Positions 26,371 to 35,305 of a stretch of DNA of 64,000 nt are shown in pieces. Location of the stretch: contig JBFXHX010000005.1 of assembly GCA_050176585.1 (NCBI GenBank), positions 62,001 through 126,000 on the forward strand, read 5' to 3'. Origin of the DNA: CAYYWP01 sp050176585. Its GTDB lineage: Bacteria; Desulfobacterota; Binatia; HRBIN30; CADEER01. Positions within the stretch are counted from its first letter, which is position 1, and the number at the start of each line of letters is the position of its first letter. The position numbers and the translations under genes were made by a program. The notes under the pieces are model-generated. The model was not told the origin of the DNA, ran no database searches, and saw nothing but the letters and a program-made list of their open reading frames with translations.

Positions 26371-27720
26371 TCACTTCGCCCCGTTGATCTGGCCGGTCCA
26401 GACACCGACGGAGCCGAACTTGCCCCGCTCCGGTGACGTCTTTGCGTTCGAGCGCCAGTTCGGCGCGACCACGTCGCCGAACGCGACCGCCAAGTCGAGG
26501 ACGCCGTCCTTGTTGATGTCCGCCAGGCCTACGCCCCAGGCGCGCTCGCGTCCGGTTTGCGGCAATCCATTGGGTACGACGCGCACCCACTTGCCGGTGC
26601 CGTCGCCGAGGTAGGTATAGACACCGTACACGCCGCCGATCTCGTTCAGCGCTTGTTTGCCGACGACGACGAGGTCCGGCTTCTTGTCGTTGTTGAGATC
26701 GCCCATGGCGACGCCGAGCGCATTCATCGGCTGCAGGCCGACGGTGGCGGATTCCCACGTGCCGTCCGGCTTCTGCAGGAAGGCCTCCACGCCGCCGCCA
26801 GCACACGCCGGCGCACCCGGCTGGCCGCAGTTCTCCGGCAGCGGGGGCATAGCGGAGCCCGTGACGATGTCCAGCTTGCCGTCACCGTTGATGTCCTCGA
26901 CATCCAGTCCCCAGTAGAGCCCGTGGATCTCGGGTGCCGGAAGCCCTTGCGACGCTTCCTTCCACTCACCCTTGCCGTTGCCGATCCAGACGCGCGGGCC
27001 GGCCGCGTACGCCGCGATGATGTCCAGATTCCCGTCGCCGTTGACGTCTTTCAACTCGACGGCGTTGCCCCAGTCGGTGATCGACAGTCCGTTGGAGGTT
27101 TCCTTCCAGACGCCCTTGCAATTCCCGGTGAAGGCGCGAACGCCTTCTTCCGCCGCCGCCACCGAAGCGAGATCGGCGCAGCCGTCGTTGTTGAAGTCGC
27201 CGAGCGCGACATCTTCGGATCCGATGTTGGGCAGACCGGACGAGGCCATCTTCCAGTTGCCCTTGCCGTCGCCCAGGAAGACGTAGACGCCCTTGCAGTG
27301 GTCGGCGATCGCCACGTCAGTGATCCCGTCCTTGTTCACGTCGAGGAAGTCCATCCCACCGCCGCAGAACGGCTCGCGCGGCAATCCGTTCGCGAACTCC
27401 TTCCAATTACCCTTGCCATCGCCGACGAAAATCCACGGGCCGTCGGCGAGGCGCGATACGACGCCGATGTCGGGTAGCCCGTCCCCATTTACGTCGCCGA
27501 AGGCGATCTGGGATTTCCAGATGCGCCCAGACGGCAAACCGTTCCCCGCGTCCGTGTAGGCCATCGGCGCCGGTGCCTCCGGCAACTTCGGCGCGGCCGC
27601 GGCCGGTGGGCTTGCGCTCGGGGTCGCGGGCTCGGCTGCCACCGCCGCCGCCGGCCCACCACTGCCGAAAGGCGCGACCAGCAGGCCCAGTCCACACACC
27701 ACTCCTCTATGCAGCTTCAT
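26371..27720 (-). CDS. Secreted FG-GAP/VCBS repeat protein, seven-bladed propeller
   Basis: 449 residues. A signal peptide (about 1-29, MKLHRGVVCGLGLLVAPFGS) and a Pro/Ala-rich linker precede seven repeats of 48-65 residues. Each repeat has a calcium loop (DVNGDGLPD, DVNKDGITD, DFNNDGCAD, DVNGDGNLD, DINGDGKLD, DLNNDKKPD, DINKDGVLD), and most have a GNGKGEWKE.SQGLP-like strand. This predicts an extracellular beta-propeller. Cysteines occur in blades 1, 2, 3 and 5. ATG 27720 is preceded by GGAGG and starts the signal peptide; the open frame upstream is not real. It is divergent from the first secreted-paralog cluster. Ligand unknown. Confidence 0.88.
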   Translation of the reverse strand: MKLHRGVVCGLGLLVAPFGSGGPAAAVAAEPATPSASPPAAAAPKLPEAPAPMAYTDAGNGLPSGRIWKSQIAFGDVNGDGLPDIGVVSRLADGPWIFVGDGKGNWKEFANGLPREPFCGGGMDFLDVNKDGITDVAIADHCKGVYVFLGDGKGNWKMASSGLPNIGSEDVALGDFNNDGCADLASVAAAEEGVRAFTGNCKGVWKETSNGLSITDWGNAVELKDVNGDGNLDIIAAYAAGPRVWIGNGKGEWKEASQGLPAPEIHGLYWGLDVEDINGDGKLDIVTGSAMPPLPENCGQPGAPACAGGGVEAFLQKPDGTWESATVGLQPMNALGVAMGDLNNDKKPDLVVVGKQALNEIGGVYGVYTYLGDGTGKWVRVVPNGLPQTGRERAWGVGLADINKDGVLDLAVAFGDVVAPNWRSNAKTSPERGKFGSVGVWTGQINGAK

Positions 27721-27813
27721 CAATTCAGTACCTCCGCTGTGCCACAGACTGCGATGCGGCCGCTTTATTCGGGCCGCGAGGGGATTAGTGAGGCGAAGAA
27801 AATGTGGCGTTCG

Positions 27814-27842
27814 GCTTACCAGAGCGCCGACCCGAGGGTCAA
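27814..27842 (-). promoter_or_regulatory. Possible promoter of the FG-GAP gene
   Basis: On the minus strand TTGACC (27842-27837) is followed after 17 bases by GTAAGC (27819-27814). The -35 box is preceded by CGCTTTTC, reminiscent of the element before the paralog clusters. The -10 match is poor, so this is tentative. It would give a leader of roughly 85 bases. Confidence 0.3.
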
Positions 27843-27929
27843 GAAAAGCGGCTTTCGGGTTTTGACAGATGAACTTTGAACAAAAGCGCGCACCCGCCAC
27901 CCGCCAAAGAGATTTGCAACAGATACTGC

Positions 27930-27968
27930 CCTTTTCCGCTTGACAACCGCGAGGGCTTCGAGTAACTG
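27930..27968 (+). promoter_or_regulatory. Promoter element of paralog cluster 1
   Basis: CCTTTTCCGCTTGAC (27930-27944) is identical to 57303-57317 in front of cluster 2. It includes TTGACA at 27940-27945; TAACTG at 27963-27968 is 17 bases downstream. The first gene of the cluster starts 137 bases later, after an AAAGGAG ribosome binding site. The 15-base identity in two otherwise different intergenic regions suggests a shared promoter or activator site. Confidence 0.5.
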
Positions 27969-28104
27969 GAGGCAGCTTTCGACCAGCCGGAGAAGCGGCC
28001 GGCCGGTGCGTTTGTTGCGAATGACGACACGTGAGCGAGTCGGACACGGGTGAGAGGCGGAAGGGGAGCGCGTTGCATTCTTCCGCCACGAAAGGAGACG
28101 GGTG

Positions 28105-29376
28105 ATGAGCAAGGCACTGGGGATGCGCTGCGTGTGGGGCATCGGCGGCGTGCTGGGTGGCGTCATGGCGTTGGCCTCGGTCGCGCAGGCTGAAGTCACG
28201 ACGGATGTCAGCGGATCGCTGCTGGTGTATCCCAAGGTCATCTTCGACGGGGTAGTTGGCCCAAACGCCCGCGACACCGTGATCCAGCTGTCGAATACCA
28301 GCAATAACATGGTTCACGCGCACTGTTTCTATGTAAACGGTGCTTCGGCCTTCCCCGGTGGTCCGCCGCTCTGGCAAATCACCGACTTCACCATCTGGCT
28401 GACCAAGCAGCAGCCCACGCACTGGGTTGCCAGCACGGGTCGCCAGGTCAATCCGGCCGATTCGTTCGGCAGCAACGGCTTCGGTCTCGACCCGGGGCTG
28501 ATTCCGCCCGTACCGCCGGGGTTCACCGGTGAGCTCAAGTGCGTGCAAATCGATGCTTCCGGCACGCCGTTCGGCGGTAATAACCTGAAGGGCGAAGCGA
28601 CGCTGCGCGCGGTGGATGGCGATGTGAGCAAGTACAACGCGATCGCGATCCTGGCCACCGATCTCGCCGGCGACTTTCCCGCGAACGAACTCCTGCTGAA
28701 CAACACCGACGTCAACGACGGCGAGTACAACGCCTGCCCCGAAGTCCTGCTGCTCGACCACTTCGCCGATGGCACCTTCAACGGCATCGGCGGCGGAAAC
28801 GCCGTGGGCTCCTTTCGCAATGCGGACAATATCGTCTCCTCGCTCAATCCTGCGGCGTGCTTCGGTAATGATTGCCCGATTCGCACCTCTCTGACTCTGG
28901 TGCCGTGCACGCAAGACTTCGAGAACGCGCAGCCGTCCATCGTGACCGTGCAATTCTCGATCGTCACCGAGCTCGAGCAGATCTTCTCCGCCAGCACCTC
29001 AGTGCAGTGCTGGAGAGACTTCCGCCTGACCGATGTCGATGCGCTGAGCGGCCGCTGCACTCAAGATCCCTCGGTCAGTTGCGTTGTGGATGAGCAGTGC
29101 ATCGCCGGCGACGATGGTTTTTGCGACAAGACCAGCGTGTTCTCTGTTGGGGTTGCTGGCACCCGCTCACTGCTCACCCGGGTGACCCCGGTCGATCCAT
29201 TCGGTGGCGTGCTCGGCGTGCTCGAAGAATCCGTCTATAACAACATCGATGACGGCGGCGATCAGCTAACCAAGGTGGCGCGCGCCTCTTGGATCCCGCA
29301 GAAGCAGGGCTTCCGGTTCAACCCAGAGCTGCATGCCACGGATGCGGTCACGATCCCGATCTTCACGGGTTTCTGA
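28105..29376 (+). CDS. Secreted paralog family protein A1 (unknown function)
   Basis: 423 residues, signal peptide ending ASVAQA. Family marks in order: LLVYPKVIFD, DTVIQLSNTSNNMVHAHCFYVNG, WQITDFTIWLTKQQPTHWVAS, LIPPVPPGFTGELKCVQID, NLKGEATL, KYNAIAI, YNACPEVLLLDHF, SLTLVPCTQDF, VQFSIVTELEQIFSASTSVQC and FSVGVAGTRSLLTRV. A four-Cys insert (RCTQDPSVSCVVDEQC) lies near residue 315. It lacks the insert after HCFYVN seen in some paralogs and pairs best with C3 (60155). GTG 28102 is just before; ATG 28105 has AAAGGAG at good spacing. No known domain recognised; a beta-sandwich-like secreted protein is a guess. Confidence 0.8.
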   Translation: MSKALGMRCVWGIGGVLGGVMALASVAQAEVTTDVSGSLLVYPKVIFDGVVGPNARDTVIQLSNTSNNMVHAHCFYVNGASAFPGGPPLWQITDFTIWLTKQQPTHWVASTGRQVNPADSFGSNGFGLDPGLIPPVPPGFTGELKCVQIDASGTPFGGNNLKGEATLRAVDGDVSKYNAIAILATDLAGDFPANELLLNNTDVNDGEYNACPEVLLLDHFADGTFNGIGGGNAVGSFRNADNIVSSLNPAACFGNDCPIRTSLTLVPCTQDFENAQPSIVTVQFSIVTELEQIFSASTSVQCWRDFRLTDVDALSGRCTQDPSVSCVVDEQCIAGDDGFCDKTSVFSVGVAGTRSLLTRVTPVDPFGGVLGVLEESVYNNIDDGGDQLTKVARASWIPQKQGFRFNPELHATDAVTIPIFTGF

Positions 29377-29432
29377 TCGGGAGCGAGTAGCGAGCCATGG
29401 TGTTCTCCAGCGGTGAGGAAAGGAGACTAGTG

Positions 29433-30941
29433 ATGAGCACGAAGATGGGGATCTGGCGGGGGGCGCTCGCGGGGGCCGCGATCCTACTGGCTGTCAGTAC
29501 CGCGAATGCGCGCGTGGTCGACCCAGTGGGCGTGACTACGACGGATCCAGCTGCCCTTGTCCTTTATCCGAAGTTGCACGTTGATCCGAATACCTGTCAG
29601 GGGCGGGCCACCGGCGGGCGCTATTGCACGCTTACCCCCGAGGTCGCTTGCACGGGTAATGAGGATTGCCAGCCGACCTGCAGCAATAACGCGTGTAATC
29701 TCGATGGGGCAGCTTGCACGAGCGACTTCGACTGCTTGGGCGCTGGGATCGACACGGTCGTGCAGCTGACCAACGTGTCGGAGTTCCAAACCCGTCTACT
29801 GTGCTTCTACACCAACGCGAACGGGCACTGCAGCAACGACTTCACCCGCATCTGCACCGAAGCGGACTTCCGCGACGTGTGCGCACCGGGTGGTTTGTGC
29901 ATTCCCGGATGGCAAGAGACCGACTTCGAGTTGGTGCTCACCAAGCGGCAGCCAATTTCCTGGTCTGTCAACAGCGGCCTCCCGTTCCTACCTCTTGCCA
30001 CGGGTGGCGGCCAGAATGGTCAGTTCAACGACGGCACGATTCCGCCGGTAACGGAGATCCCGTTCAAGGGCGAGCTCTTCTGCATCGAGACCGATCTGAC
30101 CACCGGCCTGCCGATCGATCGCAATGATCTCAAGGGTGAGGCTTCGATCATCCGGTCGACCTTCGCCGACATCGACGACGCCAAGTACAACGCATACGGC
30201 ATCAAGGCGATCGAAGGCCGGCAGGATGAGAATCCGAAAGTGTTGAACATCGGTGGTCCGGACGCCGAGTACGGTGTGTTCAGCGAGCAAGCCGGTGCGT
30301 TCGTGGGCTGCCCGAACATCCTCACGCTGAACCACTTTTTCGAAGGTGCCGAGGTGGCGACACACGGCGGAAGCATCGTGGGTCCCGTGAACTCCGATCT
30401 CACGATCGTACCGTGCGCCCGGGATTATCTGCTCCAGGTGGCACAAGGTGCTCCCATCGTTGTCCAGTTCCTGATTTACAACGAGTTCGAGCAGCGGTTC
30501 TCCACGTCTACCAGCGTCAACTGCTTCGAGCACACCCGTCTCGTCGACATCGACACGCGCCCAGGGCCGGACGGCGATGATTTCTCGATCTTCAGCGCCG
30601 GCGTCCAGGGGACGTGGACGGGTATGTCGCGGCTCCGCTCCGTGCAGGGACCGAACGTCGACGGGTATGATGCCAACGGTATCCTCGCATTGCTGAGCGA
30701 GCACTGGGCTTCTGGTCGCTGCGAGTTCGCCCCGCCGGGCGCGCAGGAGGTCAATAGTAAAGTGCTGCTGACCCAACTCTGCAATACGGACGCGGACTGC
30801 AATGGCCTCATGAATGGTCCAGAGTCAGCTCGGTGCGTGTCTGAAGGCAGCCCGGCCGGCGGGCCGTTCTTCAAGAGCGCCACGACGAACGTGCCTTGGA
30901 TCGGTTTCCGCGAGCAAGGCGATGAAGTCTTCATTCCCTGA
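29433..30941 (+). CDS. Secreted paralog family protein A2 (unknown function)
   Basis: 502 residues, signal peptide about 1-26 (LAVSTANA). Same family core as A1: LVLYPKLHVD, DTVVQLTNVSEFQTRLLCFYTNANG, WQETDFELVLTKRQPISW, TIPPVTEIPFKGELFCIETD, NDLKGEASI, KYNAYGI, CPNILTLNHFFEGAE, LTIVPCARDY, VQFLIYNEFEQRFSTSTSVNC, FSIFSAGVQGTWTGMSRL and a terminal GFREQGDEVFIP. Cysteine-rich inserts occur in three places, with CTGNEDC, CTSDFDC, CTEADFRDVC and CNTDADC. ATG 29433 follows AAAGGAG; the frame opens 12 codons earlier without a signal sequence. It is 56 bases from A1 and ends before a terminator. Confidence 0.8.
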   Translation: MSTKMGIWRGALAGAAILLAVSTANARVVDPVGVTTTDPAALVLYPKLHVDPNTCQGRATGGRYCTLTPEVACTGNEDCQPTCSNNACNLDGAACTSDFDCLGAGIDTVVQLTNVSEFQTRLLCFYTNANGHCSNDFTRICTEADFRDVCAPGGLCIPGWQETDFELVLTKRQPISWSVNSGLPFLPLATGGGQNGQFNDGTIPPVTEIPFKGELFCIETDLTTGLPIDRNDLKGEASIIRSTFADIDDAKYNAYGIKAIEGRQDENPKVLNIGGPDAEYGVFSEQAGAFVGCPNILTLNHFFEGAEVATHGGSIVGPVNSDLTIVPCARDYLLQVAQGAPIVVQFLIYNEFEQRFSTSTSVNCFEHTRLVDIDTRPGPDGDDFSIFSAGVQGTWTGMSRLRSVQGPNVDGYDANGILALLSEHWASGRCEFAPPGAQEVNSKVLLTQLCNTDADCNGLMNGPESARCVSEGSPAGGPFFKSATTNVPWIGFREQGDEVFIP

Positions 30942-30961
30942 TCAGATTAGCTGACGCGGTG

Positions 30962-30994
30962 AAGGGCCCGGAGGAGTGATCCCCCGGGCCTTTT
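30962..30994 (+). terminator. Intrinsic terminator after paralog cluster 1
   Basis: GGCCCGG (30965-30971) pairs with CCGGGCC (30984-30990), extended by A-T pairs to the TTTT that follows. It lies 20 bases after the stop of A2 and would end the two-gene message. Confidence 0.8.
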
Positions 30995-31542
30995 CATTTT
31001 GTGGACCTGTACCGAGGGCGGTCTGCTCTTTCGCCTCAGAGCTAGCGGGGGCGGGCTCCTGCACCAGAATACTGCAACGTGTGACAAGGCCCATCGGAGC
31101 GGTCGGTCGACTCGGAGTGTTTGGGTCGCATTCGGTGACAGCTCCACGCGAGTATGCGCTAACGGGCTAGACTGCCGGTTGGGACCCGAGACGGGTCCGG
31201 GCTGGAGGATAACTGCCTCGATCGAGACTGTGCCCTGACGCCTGGTCTCCGGCCATCGGTGCTCTAGCGCTGGAGGGAAATGTTCCGGCGGAATGCGTTC
31301 TGGCTGATCGGGGCTGCGGAACGCGCAGGCAACGATCTCGTGCTAGGCGTGCCAGCTAGGAAGGGAGCGGTGTCGGGGCGCCAGCTGAGCGGCGGGTCGC
31401 CCATTCGCGACATCATCGAGGAGGTCGACGGGTATGCGGCGGGACCCGGGATTCCCCTCGCGGTAGAGGGCCGCTCTTTGCGCCCCCCGTTGAGTGCGCG
31501 GCCCCTTGATGTGGTCCGGCGGCGATCGCGCAATAGCGCGGA
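30995..31542. other. Intergenic stretch between cluster 1 and lptD
   Basis: About 550 bases between two convergent transcription units. A plus-strand frame (31280-31696) runs into the lptD gene on the other strand; I see no ribosome binding site, signal peptide or domain in it and do not call it. No repeat was recognised. Confidence 0.5.
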
Positions 31543-33921
31543 TCAGAAGAGATCGAATCCGGCCAGTCCGGACGCGCCGAGGCCCGTCAGCGTGAACTGC
31601 GTCTGGACCTGTACTTCGTTCGGGTTGCGGGTGTTGCTGATGCCGAGGGTTAGCGCCCAACAGTCACACGATGAGAGCAGGCGCAGGCCGCCGTAGTTCT
31701 CGAGGAAGCTGTTATCGTTAATATCGAAGCGCATGGCGTAGAGAAGGGCAATGCGGTCGGTGAGCGGCAGGGTAACCGCCGAATCGATGAGCTGCAGGAT
31801 GCTGTCGGTGATGAAGCGATACTCGACGTTGAAGCTGGCCCGCGTCCACAACCGCGGTGGTGCTTTCGGATCGAGCGTTTGCAGCGGCTCCGTCAGGCGG
31901 ATGCCGATGGTCGTGGATGAGATCTGGTTCTCGCTCGGGTCGTACGTCGTGTAGGTGCGCACGGAGGTGGTTCGGTTTGGGTTGATGCGCAGCGCGACGT
32001 CGATGTCGGAGAAATGGTCGCCCGTCTGGCCTGGATTCACCGGCTCACCAGTGACATCGTCCAGCCGAGAGGTAGGTGGGATGTCGCGGAGCACGTCGTA
32101 GCTCTGCGCGATCGACAACCGGGTGAGCTCGAAGACCTCGCCGCGGTCGCCCTCGGCGGCGCCGGCGCGGCGGCCGAGCAAGCGGGTGGCGAAGCCATAC
32201 GTGAACAGGCTTCGCTTGTTGATGCGGTCGATCCCGTCGAACACCGGCAGATCGTCCTGGTCCACCGGCGGCACGTAGAAGTACTCGACCTGCGGCTCGA
32301 TGGTGTGTTTCAGCTTGTCGAGGCCGAAGTGCGGGAAGTCGAACACGCGCGCCAGCTGGGTGCCCACCGTCGTGTGCAGCTCGAAGATCTCGCGGGTGCT
32401 GCCGCTCGGCAGATTGATCGGCGGGGCCGTGGGGTCGTCACCGGTGAACCCGCCGTTCATGTGGCTCTCGGTCAGCGCATATGCCGTTTCGCGGAATCCG
32501 AGCCGCATGATCCCGTACATCGCGCGCGGTAGTGGCAAGCGCAGCTCCGCCGCCGGCTTGATGTCGGCGCGGAAGCCGGCAAGCCCAAGCGAACGCTGAA
32601 AGTTCGTGACGCTGCCGCGCAGGTCGCCGAGGATACCGAAGCCGAGCTGCTTCTGCGCGGCGAAGCGCGCCTCGGGCAGTCGCTGGATGACGAGCGACTC
32701 GCGCTCGGTGAACTGCGGGGTATTCGTCGCGTTGGGCTGTCCGCCTGGTCCGGGAGTGGGGGTTGGCCCGGGGGGGAGCTCGACTACGGGCCCGACGAGG
32801 TCCTGGTAAAAGGTGGCATCCGCTTGCAGGACCGCGCGCTCCCAGGTCTGTAGGATGCCGACCTGCGAGGTGGTGAACGGTTTCGTGCGCAGGTTCACTT
32901 CCTGGCGGTAGTCGAGCGCGAAGGTGTTCATTTCGCGCAAGAAGAGATCGTCGCCAACCAGCATGAGGTCCACGTAGCCGAGCGGTCCATCTTCGCCGCC
33001 GAGCCGCTGCGTATGGTCGCCGATCACGCCCCACCTGTTGTTCGGCGTGTCCTTGTCGGCGCCCTTTGGGGCGATGACGTCGGTAGTCTGCGAGTATTGA
33101 TAGAAGTAGCCGGCTTGAAACTGGCCTTCGTTCTCCGGGCTGAAGGCGTATCGATACTCACCGACCAGGCCGAGCCGCAGCGAGGTCTCGAGGTCGAAGC
33201 TCAGCGTGGCGTCCTGCGACTTGTTGATCGCCCAGTAGACCGGCTGCAGGATTTGAAAACCGCGGCGGTTGGAAAAACCGACGCGCGGGATCAGCAAGCC
33301 CGTCTGGCGCTCGCGGAAAGCCGGGAACGCCGCGCGCGGCAACCACAGCACGGGTACGTCGAGGATGTTGAACGTGCCGCCTTCAAGCGAACCGTAGCCG
33401 TCCAGCTCGATGTCGAGCTGCTTGGCGGCGATACTCCAGTCTGGTGCGCCTTCGGCGCAATCGCAGGTAGTGAAGCGCCCGTTTTCGATGTGGTAGCGCT
33501 GGCCGCTACCCTTCTGTATGCGGTCACCGCTGATTGAGTAGCGCAGCCGCTGCGATTCGATCTGCGCCTCGTGCAGCTCGCCAGTCTCGTCGTCGAGATC
33601 CAGGAACATGGCTCCGGCTTGGATGTCGGCGTCAGGGCTGGTCAGGACGGCGTCGCCAAGGGCGCGCGCCTCACTGGTGCGCCGGTTGTACTCCACCGTA
33701 TCGGCGCTCAGGGTCGTGTCGCCGCGCCGGATCAAGACATCGCCAGTCGCGGAGACCGTGTCGCCTTTCTGATCGTAGGTGAGCGACTCGGCGTCGATGG
33801 TGATCGGGCCATCGCCCTCCGGCTCAGCGCGTTGCTGGGCCGGCGCCGCCAGGGCCAATCCCGCCGAGAATGCGGCAACGCCGATCAGCCGCACGGCACG
33901 TCGCCGCCGCGATCGCGTCAC
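31543..33921 (-). CDS. lptD: LPS-assembly protein LptD
   Basis: 792 residues from GTG 33921. A signal peptide (ending ALAAPAQQ) is followed by the OstA_N domain (ITIDAESLTYDQKGDTVSATGDVLIRR-type pattern: DAESLTYDQKGDTVSATGDV, then LSADTVEYN) and a large beta-barrel with alternating pattern. Cys pairs occur at CDCAEGAPDWSI and SSCDCWALTLGI, as in other LptD proteins. It places lipopolysaccharide in the outer leaflet of the outer membrane, with LptE. A Pro/Gly-rich loop (PPGPTPTPGPGGQP) sits in an extracellular loop. The GTG overlaps the folC stop (GTGA). Last gene of the long argS-trp-folC-lptD unit. Confidence 0.93.
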   Translation of the reverse strand: MTRSRRRRAVRLIGVAAFSAGLALAAPAQQRAEPEGDGPITIDAESLTYDQKGDTVSATGDVLIRRGDTTLSADTVEYNRRTSEARALGDAVLTSPDADIQAGAMFLDLDDETGELHEAQIESQRLRYSISGDRIQKGSGQRYHIENGRFTTCDCAEGAPDWSIAAKQLDIELDGYGSLEGGTFNILDVPVLWLPRAAFPAFRERQTGLLIPRVGFSNRRGFQILQPVYWAINKSQDATLSFDLETSLRLGLVGEYRYAFSPENEGQFQAGYFYQYSQTTDVIAPKGADKDTPNNRWGVIGDHTQRLGGEDGPLGYVDLMLVGDDLFLREMNTFALDYRQEVNLRTKPFTTSQVGILQTWERAVLQADATFYQDLVGPVVELPPGPTPTPGPGGQPNATNTPQFTERESLVIQRLPEARFAAQKQLGFGILGDLRGSVTNFQRSLGLAGFRADIKPAAELRLPLPRAMYGIMRLGFRETAYALTESHMNGGFTGDDPTAPPINLPSGSTREIFELHTTVGTQLARVFDFPHFGLDKLKHTIEPQVEYFYVPPVDQDDLPVFDGIDRINKRSLFTYGFATRLLGRRAGAAEGDRGEVFELTRLSIAQSYDVLRDIPPTSRLDDVTGEPVNPGQTGDHFSDIDVALRINPNRTTSVRTYTTYDPSENQISSTTIGIRLTEPLQTLDPKAPPRLWTRASFNVEYRFITDSILQLIDSAVTLPLTDRIALLYAMRFDINDNSFLENYGGLRLLSSCDCWALTLGISNTRNPNEVQVQTQFTLTGLGASGLAGFDLF

Positions 33922-35222
33922 GGGTATGCAGCCCCTTGCGCGTCTTGGGCCTGGTGTGGCGAGCCCACGCCGAGTGCGCGCAGTGTGCCCACCAAGAACA
34001 GCGAGCCGGTCGCGAGAACGGCGCCGCCGCGGCCAGCGCGCTGGCGAGCCGCTTCCCACGCGCGCCGCACATCTGGTTCGACGCTGATAGGACAGCTGGG
34101 CGGAAACGCGCGCGCTACGTCCGCCGCGGGAGCGGCGCGCGGCGACGCGAGCTCGGTAACCACTACTGAGCGGCAGTGTGGGGCCAACTGGCGCACCATG
34201 TCGCGCCAGTCCTTGTCACCCATCACCGCAAACAGCAGGTGCAGGGGGCGCCCGCCGAGCACGCCGGCTAGCTCCGCTATCAGCCGCGCCGTTCCATCGG
34301 GGTTGTGCGCGCCGTCGAGCACGATCAGCGGGTCGTCAGGCAGCACTTCGAGGCGTCCGGGCCAGCGCACGGCCTCGAGCCCGGCGCGCAGCGCCGCTTC
34401 CGGTACGGAGAGCGCGCCGCTCGCCGTCAGCAACGCCGCGATTGCGGTGCCGGCATTCTCGCGTTGATGCGCGCCGCGCAGTGCCAGCCGTACGCCGTGT
34501 AGCGTATGGCCGAGCCCCTCGAAGTCGAGGCAGTCGCCCGCGCCGCGGATGCGGTAATCGCGGCCGGCGGCGATGACTGAAGCGCCGCGCGCGCTGGCGA
34601 TGCGTTGGAGCACTGCGGCAGCCTCTCCGTCGATGCGCCCGAGCACGACCGGCCGACCCGCTTTGATGATGCCGCCTTTCTCCGCTGCGATCGCGCCCAG
34701 CGTGTCGCCGAGCCATGCGGTATGGTCGAGGCCGATGGTCGTGATCACCGCCACCAGCGGATCGACGACGTTCGTGGCATCCAGCCGCCCGCCGAGGCCG
34801 ACTTCGAGCACGGCCACGTCTACGCCGCTGGCGGCGAAGTGCTGCAGTGCCATGACGGTGAGGAATTCGAAGAAAGTCAGGTCGATCCCATGCGCGGTGC
34901 TGATCGCGCGCACCTCGTCGGCGAGCGCGGCGAACGGTTCGGACCGGATCGGTAATCCGCCCACCTGGATCCGCTCGGTGACCTCGACCAGGTGCGGTGA
35001 GGTGTACAAGCCGACGCGATGGCCGCCGGCGCGCAACATCGCCTCCAGCATCGCGGCCACTGACCCCTTGCCGTTCGTTCCCGCGACATGCATGGACGGA
35101 AAGCGGTGGTGCGGGTTGCCGAGCCGCCGCAGTGCGAGCGCGACCCGTTCGAGCTTGAAGTCCATGCCTTTGGCGGACTCGAGCGCAAATAGCCAGTCGA
35201 GCGTGCGTTGGTAATCCGTCAT
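33918..35222 (-). CDS. folC: Folylpolyglutamate/dihydrofolate synthase FolC
   Basis: 434 residues. P-loop HVAGTNGKGSVAAMLEAML near residue 50, the omega-loop region TSPHLVEVTERIQVGG, VLEVGLGGRLDATN, and IDGEAAAVLQRI and LDGAHNPDG in the C-terminal domain. It adds glutamate to dihydropteroate or folates. ATG 35222 begins the conserved DYQRTLDWLFALE; the frame extends far upstream without similarity. The order trpA then folC occurs in many bacteria, usually with accD between; accD is absent here. Confidence 0.94.
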   Translation of the reverse strand: MTDYQRTLDWLFALESAKGMDFKLERVALALRRLGNPHHRFPSMHVAGTNGKGSVAAMLEAMLRAGGHRVGLYTSPHLVEVTERIQVGGLPIRSEPFAALADEVRAISTAHGIDLTFFEFLTVMALQHFAASGVDVAVLEVGLGGRLDATNVVDPLVAVITTIGLDHTAWLGDTLGAIAAEKGGIIKAGRPVVLGRIDGEAAAVLQRIASARGASVIAAGRDYRIRGAGDCLDFEGLGHTLHGVRLALRGAHQRENAGTAIAALLTASGALSVPEAALRAGLEAVRWPGRLEVLPDDPLIVLDGAHNPDGTARLIAELAGVLGGRPLHLLFAVMGDKDWRDMVRQLAPHCRSVVVTELASPRAAPAADVARAFPPSCPISVEPDVRRAWEAARQRAGRGGAVLATGSLFLVGTLRALGVGSPHQAQDAQGAAYP

Positions 35223-35305
35223 GGCCCCAGTTCGCACGACAGTCTCAGCCTTGCCCGCGCCGTCCGCGAACGAGCGTTCCATATACGTAACGCGGCGGGA
35301 CGACG

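Larger units (their letters stand above)
27721..28104. other. Divergent regulatory region between FG-GAP gene and paralog cluster 1
   Basis: A 384-base region, noticeably richer in A and T than its surroundings (for example around 27840-27890). It holds promoter-like elements for both directions, listed separately, and no gene I can support. Confidence 0.6.

Noticed and set aside
31280..31696. Plus-strand frame of 138 codons.
   Set aside because: Overlaps the end of lptD on the other strand, and has no start signal or recognisable domain.
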